Notes: a model not told the origin generated them from the sequence alone. DNA of 7,539 bases from Bacteroidales bacterium Bact_07 (GCA_001603415.1 LUYY01000137.1:1-7539), one strand, 5' to 3'. Counted from the first letter of the stretch, positions 1 through 7,082 are shown. Program-made: numbers and translations.

Positions 1-61
1 CAATAAAGCATTGTAATTTACGATATTTGCTTAAAAGGTCAAGGGTTGGGTTGATAAAAAA

Positions 62-91
62 TTGAAGTATGTTGATAATTGGCTAACTTTG
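62..91 (+). promoter_or_regulatory. Bacteroidota-type promoter for the mutL block
   Basis: A TTG at 62-64 is separated by 19 bases from TAACTTTG at 84-91. This fits the known Bacteroidetes primary sigma consensus (TTTG/TTG, 19-21 bases, TAnnTTTG) exactly at the -7 box. Transcription would start near 96-98, giving a leader of about 20 bases before the ATG at 116. It is the only full consensus promoter ahead of the plus-strand block, so it probably drives the small membrane protein, mutL and perhaps the genes behind. The match is seen directly; activity is inferred. Confidence 0.6.
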
Positions 92-115
92 TAAAGTTAA
101 AAGGAGATACAACCA

Positions 116-394
116 ATGGCAGGATTTAAGTTTTTTAGCACTCCAAAACCCAAGGGGTTTCGCTATAAACCTATCTACTACAATGAGCAGAAGGAGGAGA
201 TGCGTGAGCGCGAGGAGCGAATTCGTAAGGAGTTGGGTTTAAACGATAAGGATAAACCCTTTGTGCCTACCATCCGTGGCCAATTCCGAAATGCCCGTAA
301 GCATTCGTATTTATCACGCAAACAGTCGAACATCAGGTTGATAATCATTATTATTATTCTTTTGCTAATCAGTTACTTTGTTTTCTATCGGTAG
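116..394 (+). CDS. small tail-anchored membrane protein of unknown function, upstream of mutL
   Basis: This is a 92-residue protein of unknown function. Residues 1-70 are hydrophilic and strongly charged, with a basic/aromatic start (PKPKGFRYKPIYY at 9-22) and a likely helical Glu/Arg/Lys stretch at 24-40. Residues 74-90 form one very hydrophobic segment rich in Ile and Leu, so it is probably a C-terminal membrane anchor with the body in the cytoplasm. The start is well supported: an AAGGAG Shine-Dalgarno at 101-106 sits 9 bases before the ATG, which is notable because the other genes here lack clear ones. Its stop is one base before the mutL ATG, so translation is probably coupled. I recall similar small proteins next to mutL in other Bacteroidetes but have not checked. 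No function should be assigned. Confidence 0.85.
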   Translation: MAGFKFFSTPKPKGFRYKPIYYNEQKEEMREREERIRKELGLNDKDKPFVPTIRGQFRNARKHSYLSRKQSNIRLIIIIIILLLISYFVFYR

Positions 395-395
395 T

Positions 396-2228
396 ATGGC
401 CGACGTAATTCAACTGTTACCCGATTCCATTGCCAATCAGATTGCTGCCGGCGAGGTGGTTCAGCGACCAGCCTCGGTGGTGAAAGAGCTTTTGGAGAAC
501 TCCATCGATGCTGGTGCTCGCAATATTACCCTGATTGTAAAAGAGGGCGGGAAAGGGCTCATTCAGGTTATTGACGATGGAGTGGGAATGAGCGAAACCG
601 ATGCAAGACTTTGCTTTGAACGCCATGCTACATCTAAAATTCGCGAGGCAGCCGATTTGTTCAACATACGAACCATGGGTTTCCGGGGCGAGGCACTGGC
701 TTCCATTGCTGCCGTGGCTGAGGTTGAACTCCGTACCCGTAGGGCTGTTGATGAGGTGGGAACGGAGGTTAACATTTCGGCCTCCGAACTGGTGAGCCAG
801 CAACCGGTGGCTTGCCCTGCTGGCACTCAAATAGCCGTTAAAAATCTTTTTTTTAATGTGCCTGCAAGGCGTAAATTTCTAAAAAGCGATTCGGTTGAGT
901 TAAAACACATCATTACCGAGTTTCAGCGCGTTGCCCTGGCATATCCTGAGGTTAATTTTAGTTTAAGTCACAACGGTTCAGAGCTATACCGATTGCCTGC
1001 TTCGGGGTTGAAACAGCGTATAATAGGATTGTTTGGTAAATCTATCAATCAGTACCTTGTGGATTGCGCTACACAAACATCCATTGTGAAAATTGGCGGG
1101 TATATTGGTAAACCCGAGGGGGCAAAGAAGAATGCTGGCGAACAGTTTTTCTTTGTGAATGGTCGATTCATGAAAAATCCTTTTCTGCATAAGGCCATCA
1201 TGAATGCCTATAACCGTTTGCTGGCCGCAGATACCTACCCTTCGTATTTCATCTACTTCGATATCGACCCAAAGTCCATCGATGTAAATATACACCCCAC
1301 CAAAACCGAAATAAAGTTTGAGGATGAGCGGATGATATGGCAGATTTTACATGCTGCCGTTCGCGAATCGCTCGGTAAATTTTCTGTGGTGCCACCCATC
1401 GATTTCGATTCGGCGCCGGGTTTCGATATCCCCTACCTGCCCAAAAATGCACCGGTTACTTTCCCCGGCATTGATGTTGACCCTACCTACAACCCTTTTG
1501 ATGAACAGCCCAGAAGCTTGCATAAGCCACACAGCACCGATAGGCATCGTGAGTCGGTTACCGGGTGGGAGCAACTATTTACCGATTTGCCCCAGGAACC
1601 AAGCCCCATTCAAACCCGAATCGAAACCTTTGAGTCGGAGGGGATGCTGAGCAAGGCTCCCGAGAATACTAACCGTTTCTATCAGTTTAAGGGCAAGTAC
1701 ATCCTAACCACCGTTAAGTCGGGGCTTATGGTTATTGACCAAAAACGAGCCCACGAGCGAATACTATACGAGCAGTACATAAACGGCATGCAGACCGATA
1801 TCAACCTAAAACAACGTGAGCTTTTCCCTCAGGCCATTGAGCTACTCCCTGCCGACTATGAACTGCTGATGAGCAATGCCGATGAGCTGTCGCGTTTGGG
1901 CATGGATATCAGCAACCTTAACCACAACACCATCAGCGTGAATAGCATGCCCATTAGTTCATCAATCACCGACCCCGCAAAACTGGTGGAGAACCTGTTG
2001 TCCATTATGCACGAAAACCAAGCCCTGCCTTTCGACGATGCTAAACACCGCATAGCATTAACCATGGCTAAGGCTTCGGCTATTGGCTATGGTAAGCAGC
2101 TTAGCCAGTTTGAGATGCAGGAGATTGTCGATAAGCTTTTTGCTTGCCACGAGCCTAACCTAACTGCCGATGGTAAAAAGATTATCGTTATACTTGAACT
2201 CGATGAATTTGAAAATCGGTTTAAGTAA
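396..2228 (+). CDS. mutL: DNA mismatch repair protein MutL
   Basis: MutL, 610 residues, is the ATP-driven matchmaker linking mismatch-bound MutS to downstream repair. The N-terminal GHKL ATPase (about 1-330) is complete: ELLENSIDAGA at 31-41 has the catalytic Glu31 and Mg-binding Asn35, DDGVGM lies at 60-65, and RHATSKI at 76-82 is followed by GFRGEALASI at 95-104. A proline-rich linker covers about 335-425. The C-terminal dimerisation domain (about 430-610) carries QRELFP at 473-478, which fits the beta-clamp-binding motif. The endonuclease motifs are eroded: DQHA(X)2E(X)4E reads DQKRAHERILYE (448-459), the ACR box reads MAK (557-559), and CPHGRP reads TADGKK (590-595), so zinc-dependent nicking looks doubtful. 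The ATG at 396 was chosen over an in-frame TTG at 378 because MADVIQLLPDSIANQIAAGE is the normal MutL N-terminus. It starts one base after the preceding stop and has no clear ribosome binding site. Confidence 0.98.
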   Translation: MADVIQLLPDSIANQIAAGEVVQRPASVVKELLENSIDAGARNITLIVKEGGKGLIQVIDDGVGMSETDARLCFERHATSKIREAADLFNIRTMGFRGEALASIAAVAEVELRTRRAVDEVGTEVNISASELVSQQPVACPAGTQIAVKNLFFNVPARRKFLKSDSVELKHIITEFQRVALAYPEVNFSLSHNGSELYRLPASGLKQRIIGLFGKSINQYLVDCATQTSIVKIGGYIGKPEGAKKNAGEQFFFVNGRFMKNPFLHKAIMNAYNRLLAADTYPSYFIYFDIDPKSIDVNIHPTKTEIKFEDERMIWQILHAAVRESLGKFSVVPPIDFDSAPGFDIPYLPKNAPVTFPGIDVDPTYNPFDEQPRSLHKPHSTDRHRESVTGWEQLFTDLPQEPSPIQTRIETFESEGMLSKAPENTNRFYQFKGKYILTTVKSGLMVIDQKRAHERILYEQYINGMQTDINLKQRELFPQAIELLPADYELLMSNADELSRLGMDISNLNHNTISVNSMPISSSITDPAKLVENLLSIMHENQALPFDDAKHRIALTMAKASAIGYGKQLSQFEMQEIVDKLFACHEPNLTADGKKIIVILELDEFENRFK

Positions 2229-2281
2229 ACCCTAAACCTTTTTCGAAAACTAATGTTAAATGAATTTATAACTCTATTAGG

Positions 2282-3106
2282 ATGATATTCGGGAACAGAA
2301 ACCTTTTCAACTCCACACCACCCGTGGTGATGAACCTGATAATGATAAACGTGGTGATGCTGGTAATCACCTGGGTGATGGCAAGCACCTTTGGTATTGA
2401 CTTAAACCAAATACTTGGTGTTTATCCACCGGGTTCGCCCAATTTTAGGCCTTACCAAATTGTAACGCACATGTTCATGCATGGTGGGTTGTTCCATCTT
2501 TTCTTCAACATGTTTGCCCTATGGATGTTCGGGCGCATACTGGAACAGGTTTGGGGTAGCCGTAGGTTTTTTATTTACTACATGGTAACCGGGTTAGGGG
2601 CTGTAACCATACATCTTTTGGTGAACTATTTGCATATACATGCAATACAAACCGATGCTGCGGCCATGCTAAATACCCCATCACCCGATGTGTTTGCTGC
2701 TTTTGTTACTCGCCATTTCCCTGAATACTACGATCAGGTTTACTCCCAGTTCCTCGATAAGTGGTACCTTTTTCCTAATAATCCCATTTATACCGAGCAG
2801 GCTGCTGAGTACACCCGCCAGCTAATTAGTTTACAGCAAAACATTCCTACTGTTGGTGCCTCGGGTGCCGTTTATGGCGTTCTGCTTGCCTTTGGCGTAC
2901 TGTTCCCAAACACAATCCTGATGCTGCTTTTCCCACCCATACCCATAAAAGCTAAGTGGATGGTGATAATTTATGGCGGATTGGAGTTATACCTTGGTTT
3001 AACTCAGCCCGGTAGCAGCATAGCCCACTTTGCCCACCTTGGCGGTATGATTTTTGGCTTTATACTTATCAAGATCTGGCAAAGGCGTACCGATGTGTTT
3101 TATTAG
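2282..3106 (+). CDS. rhomboid family intramembrane serine protease (first of a tandem pair)
   Basis: This 274-residue multi-pass inner-membrane protein belongs to the rhomboid (S54) family, which cleaves transmembrane substrates within the membrane. Six hydrophobic segments are visible at roughly 17-35, 62-83, 97-117, 190-207, 210-235 and 247-265. The catalytic serine is Ser194 in GASG (192-195) and the catalytic histidine is His252 in AHLGG (251-255). The supporting HxxxN is His72-Asn76, preceded by the usual His-Gly-Gly loop (67-69). A hydrophilic insert of about 70 residues (118-187) lies between the third and fourth membrane segments, making it longer than a minimal bacterial rhomboid. 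All active-site residues are present, so it is probably active; substrates are unknown. The start has only a weak upstream AGG, and no convincing promoter lies in the 53-base gap after mutL, suggesting co-transcription. Confidence 0.93.
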   Translation: MIFGNRNLFNSTPPVVMNLIMINVVMLVITWVMASTFGIDLNQILGVYPPGSPNFRPYQIVTHMFMHGGLFHLFFNMFALWMFGRILEQVWGSRRFFIYYMVTGLGAVTIHLLVNYLHIHAIQTDAAAMLNTPSPDVFAAFVTRHFPEYYDQVYSQFLDKWYLFPNNPIYTEQAAEYTRQLISLQQNIPTVGASGAVYGVLLAFGVLFPNTILMLLFPPIPIKAKWMVIIYGGLELYLGLTQPGSSIAHFAHLGGMIFGFILIKIWQRRTDVFY

Positions 3107-3108
3107 TG

Positions 3109-3139
3109 TTGATATTTTACCTTAATTCGCTTAACTTTA
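3109..3139 (+). promoter_or_regulatory. possible internal promoter before the second rhomboid gene
   Basis: TTG at 3109-3111 is followed after 20 bases by TAACTTTA (3132-3139), which is one base away from the TAnnTTTG consensus and nearly identical to the promoter box at 84-91. It lies just after the stop of the first rhomboid gene and would give a leader of roughly 45 bases before the ATG at 3191. It could let the second rhomboid and the gene behind it be transcribed separately from mutL. The last position of the box (A for G) is the weak point. Confidence 0.4.
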
Positions 3140-3190
3140 CTTAAACCTTTTGGGTGTTTACTAACTCGAACAGTAAAACATTGATATACT

Positions 3191-4066
3191 ATGTCGATTT
3201 GGGATGAGATAAAAAGTTCGTTTCGGTTGGGTAGTAACCTCACCCGGCTTATTTATATCAACCTTGGTGTTTTTTTGGTTTTTGCGTTGCTAAGGGTATT
3301 CCTTTTTATGGCCGGTAGCCCGTCGGGCTGGATAACTAGTGTTTTGGCCGTTCCGGCCGACATCCATTCGCTTATGGTTCGCCCCTGGACTATTGTGACC
3401 TACATGTTCTACCACGAGGAATTTCTTCATATACTCTTTAACCTGCTTTGGCTTTACTGGTTCGGACAGCTGTTTTTGCAATTCTTTGCCCAGCGGCAAC
3501 TTACGTGGGTTTACCTGCTTGGTGGTATTAGCGGGGCTTTGCTTTACATTTTAGCCTTTAACCTATTACCACCCTTTAAAGGCTATGCTGAACTATCGTT
3601 GGCCTTAGGTGCATCGGCTTCGGTATTGGCTGTGGTTATTGCGGTATCAACCCTGCAACCCAATTTTACGGTTTACCTGCTTTTCCTTGGAGCCGTTAGG
3701 CTTAAATACCTTGCCCTTGCCACTGTGGTTATCGATATTATTAGCATTCCGGTTTCCAATGCCGGTGGACATATTGCTCACCTGGGTGGCGCCCTGTTTG
3801 GCTTCCTCTACGTTGTTATGCTCCGTAAGGGCACCGATTTGGCAAAGCCATTTTATCACTTAGCAAGTATTAAGTTCCCCAAGCGAAACCGAATGAAGGT
3901 GACCTATCGCAGCCATAATGCCGATTACGACTATAACTACAGTAAAGCACAAAAACAAAAACAGGTAGATGATATTCTCGATAAAATTGCCCGCTCAGGT
4001 TACGATAGCTTAACCAAGGAGGAGAAGGATATTCTGTTTAAGGCTAACAACAGGAACATTAACTAA
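3191..4066 (+). CDS. rhomboid family intramembrane serine protease with cytosolic C-terminal extension
   Basis: This 291-residue rhomboid is clearly different from its upstream neighbour. Hydrophobic segments span roughly 20-40, 66-88, 105-126, 133-152, 158-185 and 195-211. The likely catalytic pair is Ser142 in GASA (140-143, Ala replacing the final Gly of the usual GxSG) and His197 in HLGG. The conserved PWTIVTYMF (65-73) and HxxxN (His80-Asn84) are present, so activity is likely. After the membrane core, a basic, tyrosine-rich linker (about 212-255) leads to a short helical module at about 256-286 (QVDDILDKI, SLTKEEKDIL). This resembles the small conserved C-terminal domain I recall in Bacteroidetes rhomboids (DUF6576), a name given from memory. 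There is no Shine-Dalgarno before the ATG. Its stop TAA shares its last base with the next gene's ATG, indicating coupling. Confidence 0.93.
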   Translation: MSIWDEIKSSFRLGSNLTRLIYINLGVFLVFALLRVFLFMAGSPSGWITSVLAVPADIHSLMVRPWTIVTYMFYHEEFLHILFNLLWLYWFGQLFLQFFAQRQLTWVYLLGGISGALLYILAFNLLPPFKGYAELSLALGASASVLAVVIAVSTLQPNFTVYLLFLGAVRLKYLALATVVIDIISIPVSNAGGHIAHLGGALFGFLYVVMLRKGTDLAKPFYHLASIKFPKRNRMKVTYRSHNADYDYNYSKAQKQKQVDDILDKIARSGYDSLTKEEKDILFKANNRNIN

Positions 4067-5157
4067 TGCTGATTGTTCGGGTAATTCACCGTGTATTGGT
4101 AGGGGTAAATGTGTTTTTTGCCCTTTGTCTGGTGCTTACCTATGTTAGCGTTTATATCAACCCTGAACAGTTCTGGTTTGCAGCCCTATACGGTTTGCTC
4201 TATCCCTTTTTCCTGATTATAAACCTGATATTCCTGCTTTACTGGATATTCCGCTGGAAATGGCTTGTGTTTATTTCGTTAATGGCTATTTTGCTGGGCA
4301 TAAATCACTTCAATGGATTTGTGCGGCTTCCGTATGGTAATTCAGGCAAGCATTTGAAACCCCATTTTAAGGTGATGACTTACAATGTAAACCTTTTCAG
4401 GCTTTATTCATGGTCAAAACTTAAACCATCGTATTCCAATGTGTTCAACTACATCAAAAACGATAGTTTTGATGTGGTTTGCCTGCAGGAGTTTTACCTC
4501 AAGGAGGGGAAGTTGAACCTTGAACAGGCTAAGCAGCAATCGGGCATGGATATTTACCCATCGTACATTCTTAGGCGTTCAACATCGGCTTACGGTTTGG
4601 CTATTTTAACCAATTTGCCCGTGGTTCGCACGGGTGAGATTTCTTTTCCTAACTCCTTTAATGCCTGTATGTATGCCGATATTGTGAAAGGCGCCGATAC
4701 CATTAGGGTTTACAACCTGCATCTGCAATCAACCAGGCTTAAGGAGCGCAACTTCAACTTTTTGCTTCGCAATGAGTTTAAGCTCGATAGCAAGAACTAC
4801 GACGAACTGAAAGATTTGCTAACCCGACTTGGCGTAGCCTTTACCAAGCGTGCCCGACAGGTAAACTTGGTGGTTCAGCATATGCGGACTTGCCGCTATC
4901 CAATTCTTATTTGTGGCGATTTTAACGACTCCCCGGTCTCGTACACCTATCACACCCTAACGGCTAAACTACACGATACGTTCAAGGATGCGGGCACCGG
5001 AGTTGTGCCTACCTTCAGCGGCCTATGGCCTTCGTATCGAATCGACTATGTGCTAAGGGATAAGCTGTTCAGCACAGTATCGTACGCCAGCCCTCGCTTA
5101 AAATTCTCTGATCATTATCCGGTTGTGGTTGAGGTTCAGCTATCGGGTAACCGCTAA
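4066..5157 (+). CDS. membrane-anchored endonuclease/exonuclease/phosphatase family protein
   Basis: This 363-residue protein has three hydrophobic segments at about 8-30, 36-61 and 65-82, then a metal-dependent endonuclease/exonuclease/phosphatase (DNase I-like) domain from about 101 to 358. The family signature residues are all visible: Asn107 in MTYNVN, Glu142 in CLQEF, His219 in NLHLQ, Asp285 and Asn287 in GDFNDSP, Asp327 in RIDYVL, and Asp349-His350 in SDHYPV. The catalytic centre is therefore intact and should hydrolyse phosphodiester or phosphomonoester bonds with Mg2+. Whether the substrate is nucleic acid, a phospholipid headgroup or another phosphate ester cannot be read from the sequence. 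The ATG overlaps the upstream rhomboid stop by one base, so the two are probably translated together. The stop overlaps the convergent dehydratase gene by 4 bases. Side of the membrane is unclear. Confidence 0.93.
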   Translation: MLIVRVIHRVLVGVNVFFALCLVLTYVSVYINPEQFWFAALYGLLYPFFLIINLIFLLYWIFRWKWLVFISLMAILLGINHFNGFVRLPYGNSGKHLKPHFKVMTYNVNLFRLYSWSKLKPSYSNVFNYIKNDSFDVVCLQEFYLKEGKLNLEQAKQQSGMDIYPSYILRRSTSAYGLAILTNLPVVRTGEISFPNSFNACMYADIVKGADTIRVYNLHLQSTRLKERNFNFLLRNEFKLDSKNYDELKDLLTRLGVAFTKRARQVNLVVQHMRTCRYPILICGDFNDSPVSYTYHTLTAKLHDTFKDAGTGVVPTFSGLWPSYRIDYVLRDKLFSTVSYASPRLKFSDHYPVVVEVQLSGNR

Positions 5158-6119
5158 CCCTGCCAGGGTAAATGGTTTAAATCGACATTGCCGCCTGATA
5201 TGATTATGCCTACCCGCTTGTTGTGGAACAGTTTGGCATTTTCCATGATGGCCGCCACCGGAACCGCCGACGATGGCTCAATTATAATCTTCATCCTTTC
5301 CCAAACCATGCGCATGGCATCAATAATCGCCTGTTCCGATACGGTTAGTATTCCATCGCAGTGCCTATTTATGATGGAGTAGGTCAGGGGAGATAGAGAG
5401 GTAAGTAGCCCATCGGCTATGGTTTGCGGCTTTACCGACGGGTAAATGGTGTGGTCGCGGAGCGACCGGTAGGCATCGTCGGCATTTTTGGGCTCAGCGC
5501 CAAGAACCTTAACCTTTGGATACCGACCCTTGACGTAACTAGCTGTGCCACTGAGCAATCCACCGCCCCCAACGGGGGCTATAACAATGTCAAGGTTGGG
5601 CTCGTGCTGCATCAGCTCAAGCGATGCCGTTCCTTGCCCGCATATCACGTTAAAGTTATCGTATGGGTGGATGAATGTGGCACCGGTTTGCTCCTTAATG
5701 CGCAGCATGGTTTGTTCACGATCGTTTTGGGTAGGGGGGCAAAAGGTGATAATTCCCCCGTAGCCCGCAACGGCTTTCTTTTTGATTTCGGGAGCGTTTT
5801 CGGGCATTACAATATAGGCCGGAATACCTCTCTGCGATGCAGCTAAAGCCAACGCTGCTGCATGGTTGCCAGAGCTATGGGTAATAACGCCGTGTTTAGC
5901 CTCGGCGGGGTTTAGCCTGAGAATGGCATGTGTGGCACCACGAAACTTGAAAGCACCTACCCGCTGAAAGTTTTCGCACTTCAGGTAGGCGGAGCATCCT
6001 AGTATGGAGTTCACGCTTCGGGATGTAAAAATAGGAGTGTGGTTTATGTGATTCTCAATGAGGTTGAAGGCATTTTCAATATCTAAATGACTTGGAACGG
6101 TTATGTCCTGCATTGCCAT
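5154..6119 (-). CDS. PLP-dependent serine/threonine dehydratase or serine-racemase-like enzyme
   Basis: This 321-residue fold-type II pyridoxal-phosphate enzyme acts in the cytoplasm on hydroxy amino acids. The PLP lysine is Lys58 in GAFKFRGA, the re-face base candidate is Ser83 in HSSGNH (81-86), the phosphate-binding tetraglycine is 184-187, and the cofactor-contacting Ser308 lies in SGGNVDL (308-314). There is no C-terminal ACT regulatory domain, so it is not a classical biosynthetic, isoleucine-inhibited IlvA. AEPKNADD (208-215) keeps the Glu, Ala and Asp positions (209, 213, 215) that bind a divalent metal in eukaryotic serine racemase, and overall it resembles that group. Candidate activities are serine or threonine deamination, serine racemisation or threo-3-hydroxyaspartate deamination; I cannot choose among them. 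The start may be Met1 or Met3. It begins 5 bases after the upstream stop, probably in an operon with it. Confidence 0.93.
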   Translation of the reverse strand: MAMQDITVPSHLDIENAFNLIENHINHTPIFTSRSVNSILGCSAYLKCENFQRVGAFKFRGATHAILRLNPAEAKHGVITHSSGNHAAALALAASQRGIPAYIVMPENAPEIKKKAVAGYGGIITFCPPTQNDREQTMLRIKEQTGATFIHPYDNFNVICGQGTASLELMQHEPNLDIVIAPVGGGGLLSGTASYVKGRYPKVKVLGAEPKNADDAYRSLRDHTIYPSVKPQTIADGLLTSLSPLTYSIINRHCDGILTVSEQAIIDAMRMVWERMKIIIEPSSAVPVAAIMENAKLFHNKRVGIIISGGNVDLNHLPWQG

Positions 6120-6124
6120 GCTGT

Positions 6125-6925
6125 TTACTTTTTGGGGTTACTTTTTCCTTTTTTAATCGATTCAAATTCCTTGAATCTATCCAGTATCCGCTCACGTATT
6201 TCGTAATCGGTTGAGGTTATGATGTAGCTCTCATCAAACTTTAGGAACTCCATAAACTCTTGCAGCTGAGCGCCGGTTAAGCCGGTTAGGCTGTTTACAA
6301 TACCCGCGTTAAACTTACGCTCGGCTATGCGCTTACGCCTATCCTTTTCAATGGCTTCGGCAACCTTCTCGTTTTGCCTTTGGTACCAATCCTTGCCAAA
6401 ACTTAATCCCATGGTTGGCTGTGGCAGGTTACGTAAGTTCAAGCCCTTAGTGATTTTAAGGAAGTATAGCTGAATAACCTCCTGCTGCTCTGTTACCTTT
6501 GTTTTAGTCAATTTCAGGTTGGCGAACTCGCGCAGAAACCTGTCGTAGGTGCTAAAGCGCGATATCTTAACCTCCTCAATCTGGTAAACCTTAGGGGTAA
6601 GCGTAAGTTCATAGAAAAGGGAATCCTTATTGAACTGTCCCCAGTTCAGTACATGCTTGGTGTGATAGCCAATGGCGGTGATACTCAGGCTATCGCCCAA
6701 CTTAAAGGGAATACTAAAGTAGCCCAGCAGGTCGGAGATACAACCCTTTTTCTGGGTGATATTCAACACATGCGCCAGCCCAACAGGTTCGTGGGTGTAG
6801 TAATCGGTAACCCTGAAGTTGATAACGCGCAACGAGTCGGGCACCGGAAGCAACACCTGTGCCCTAAGGCTGCTGTGGGCGGCAATTAATGCTCCTAGCG
6901 TAAGCAATAGAAAACACTTTCTCAA
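6125..6925 (-). CDS. secreted protein with carboxypeptidase-D regulatory-like domain
   Basis: This 266-residue exported protein starts with a good Sec signal peptide (basic RK at 2-3, hydrophobic core 5-16, probable cleavage after Ala22 before Gln23, with no lipobox cysteine there). Residues about 34-118 form a beta-sandwich of the carboxypeptidase-D regulatory-like type common in Bacteroidetes envelope proteins: VTDYYTHEPV at 39-48, the DLLGYF turn at 65-70, GDSLSITAIGY at 77-87, and a closing LTLTP with EEV at 107-119. The remaining 150 residues are charged and mostly helical, with a lysine-rich tail, and I do not recognise them. It is not a TonB receptor, because no barrel follows. The start is a TTG; no ATG or GTG is available upstream in frame, and the signal peptide fits this start. 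GAGG lies 14 bases upstream, which is distant. It leads a two-gene unit with the dehydratase. Function is unknown. Confidence 0.85.
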   Translation of the reverse strand: MRKCFLLLTLGALIAAHSSLRAQVLLPVPDSLRVINFRVTDYYTHEPVGLAHVLNITQKKGCISDLLGYFSIPFKLGDSLSITAIGYHTKHVLNWGQFNKDSLFYELTLTPKVYQIEEVKISRFSTYDRFLREFANLKLTKTKVTEQQEVIQLYFLKITKGLNLRNLPQPTMGLSFGKDWYQRQNEKVAEAIEKDRRKRIAERKFNAGIVNSLTGLTGAQLQEFMEFLKFDESYIITSTDYEIRERILDRFKEFESIKKGKSNPKK

Positions 6926-6942
6926 AACGAGTAGATTTTCCT

Positions 6943-6950
6943 CAAATATA
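6943..6950 (-). promoter_or_regulatory. possible -7 box for the carboxypeptidase-D-like/dehydratase pair
   Basis: Read on the minus strand, TATATTTG matches TAnnTTTG perfectly and lies 17 bases before the TTG start at 6925. No TTG sits at the expected 19-21-base spacing upstream (the nearest TTTG is only 10 bases away), so only half of the promoter is convincing. If real, the leader would be only about 12 bases long and the GAGG would lie mostly upstream of the transcript start. Confidence 0.35.
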
Positions 6951-6967
6951 GCACATTCAGCAAATGG

Positions 6968-7037
6968 ACGAATAACCTTGCCAGCTCTTTAACCCAAATT
7001 AACCGGGTGGGTGATTTTGCTTTTGGGGGTTATTCGT
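6968..7037. repeat. 10-bp perfect inverted repeat with a 50-base interior
   Basis: ACGAATAACC at 6968-6977 is exactly complementary to GGTTATTCGT at 7028-7037, and two G-T pairs extend the stem inward to 12. The interior has a second imperfect match between TAACCCAAA (6990-6998) and the TTTTGGGGGTTA at 7021-7032. No T-run follows on either side, so it does not look like an intrinsic terminator. It lies upstream of the TTG-start gene and outside its likely transcript. A chance match is possible at this length. Confidence 0.35.
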
Positions 7038-7082
7038 TTGATTGGTTGAGAGGTTTGAAAACAGGGGTTAATCCAGCGTGGG

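Noticed and set aside
378..395. In-frame TTG start that would add six residues to MutL
   Set aside because: It overlaps the preceding gene, and the residues it adds do not belong to the conserved MutL N-terminus, which begins at the ATG at 396.
417..1650. Several long antisense or alternate-frame open stretches inside mutL
   Set aside because: They lie wholly within a strongly conserved coding gene, have no domain features and no start signals, and are what codon bias produces.
2207..2281. Possible promoter between mutL and the first rhomboid gene
   Set aside because: A TTTG occurs inside the mutL end, but no TAnnTTTG lies at the right distance; the nearest sequence lacks the box.
5157..5169. 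ACCCT/AGGGT mini-hairpin at the tail-to-tail junction as a terminator
   Set aside because: Only five pairs with a three-base loop and no T-run on either strand.
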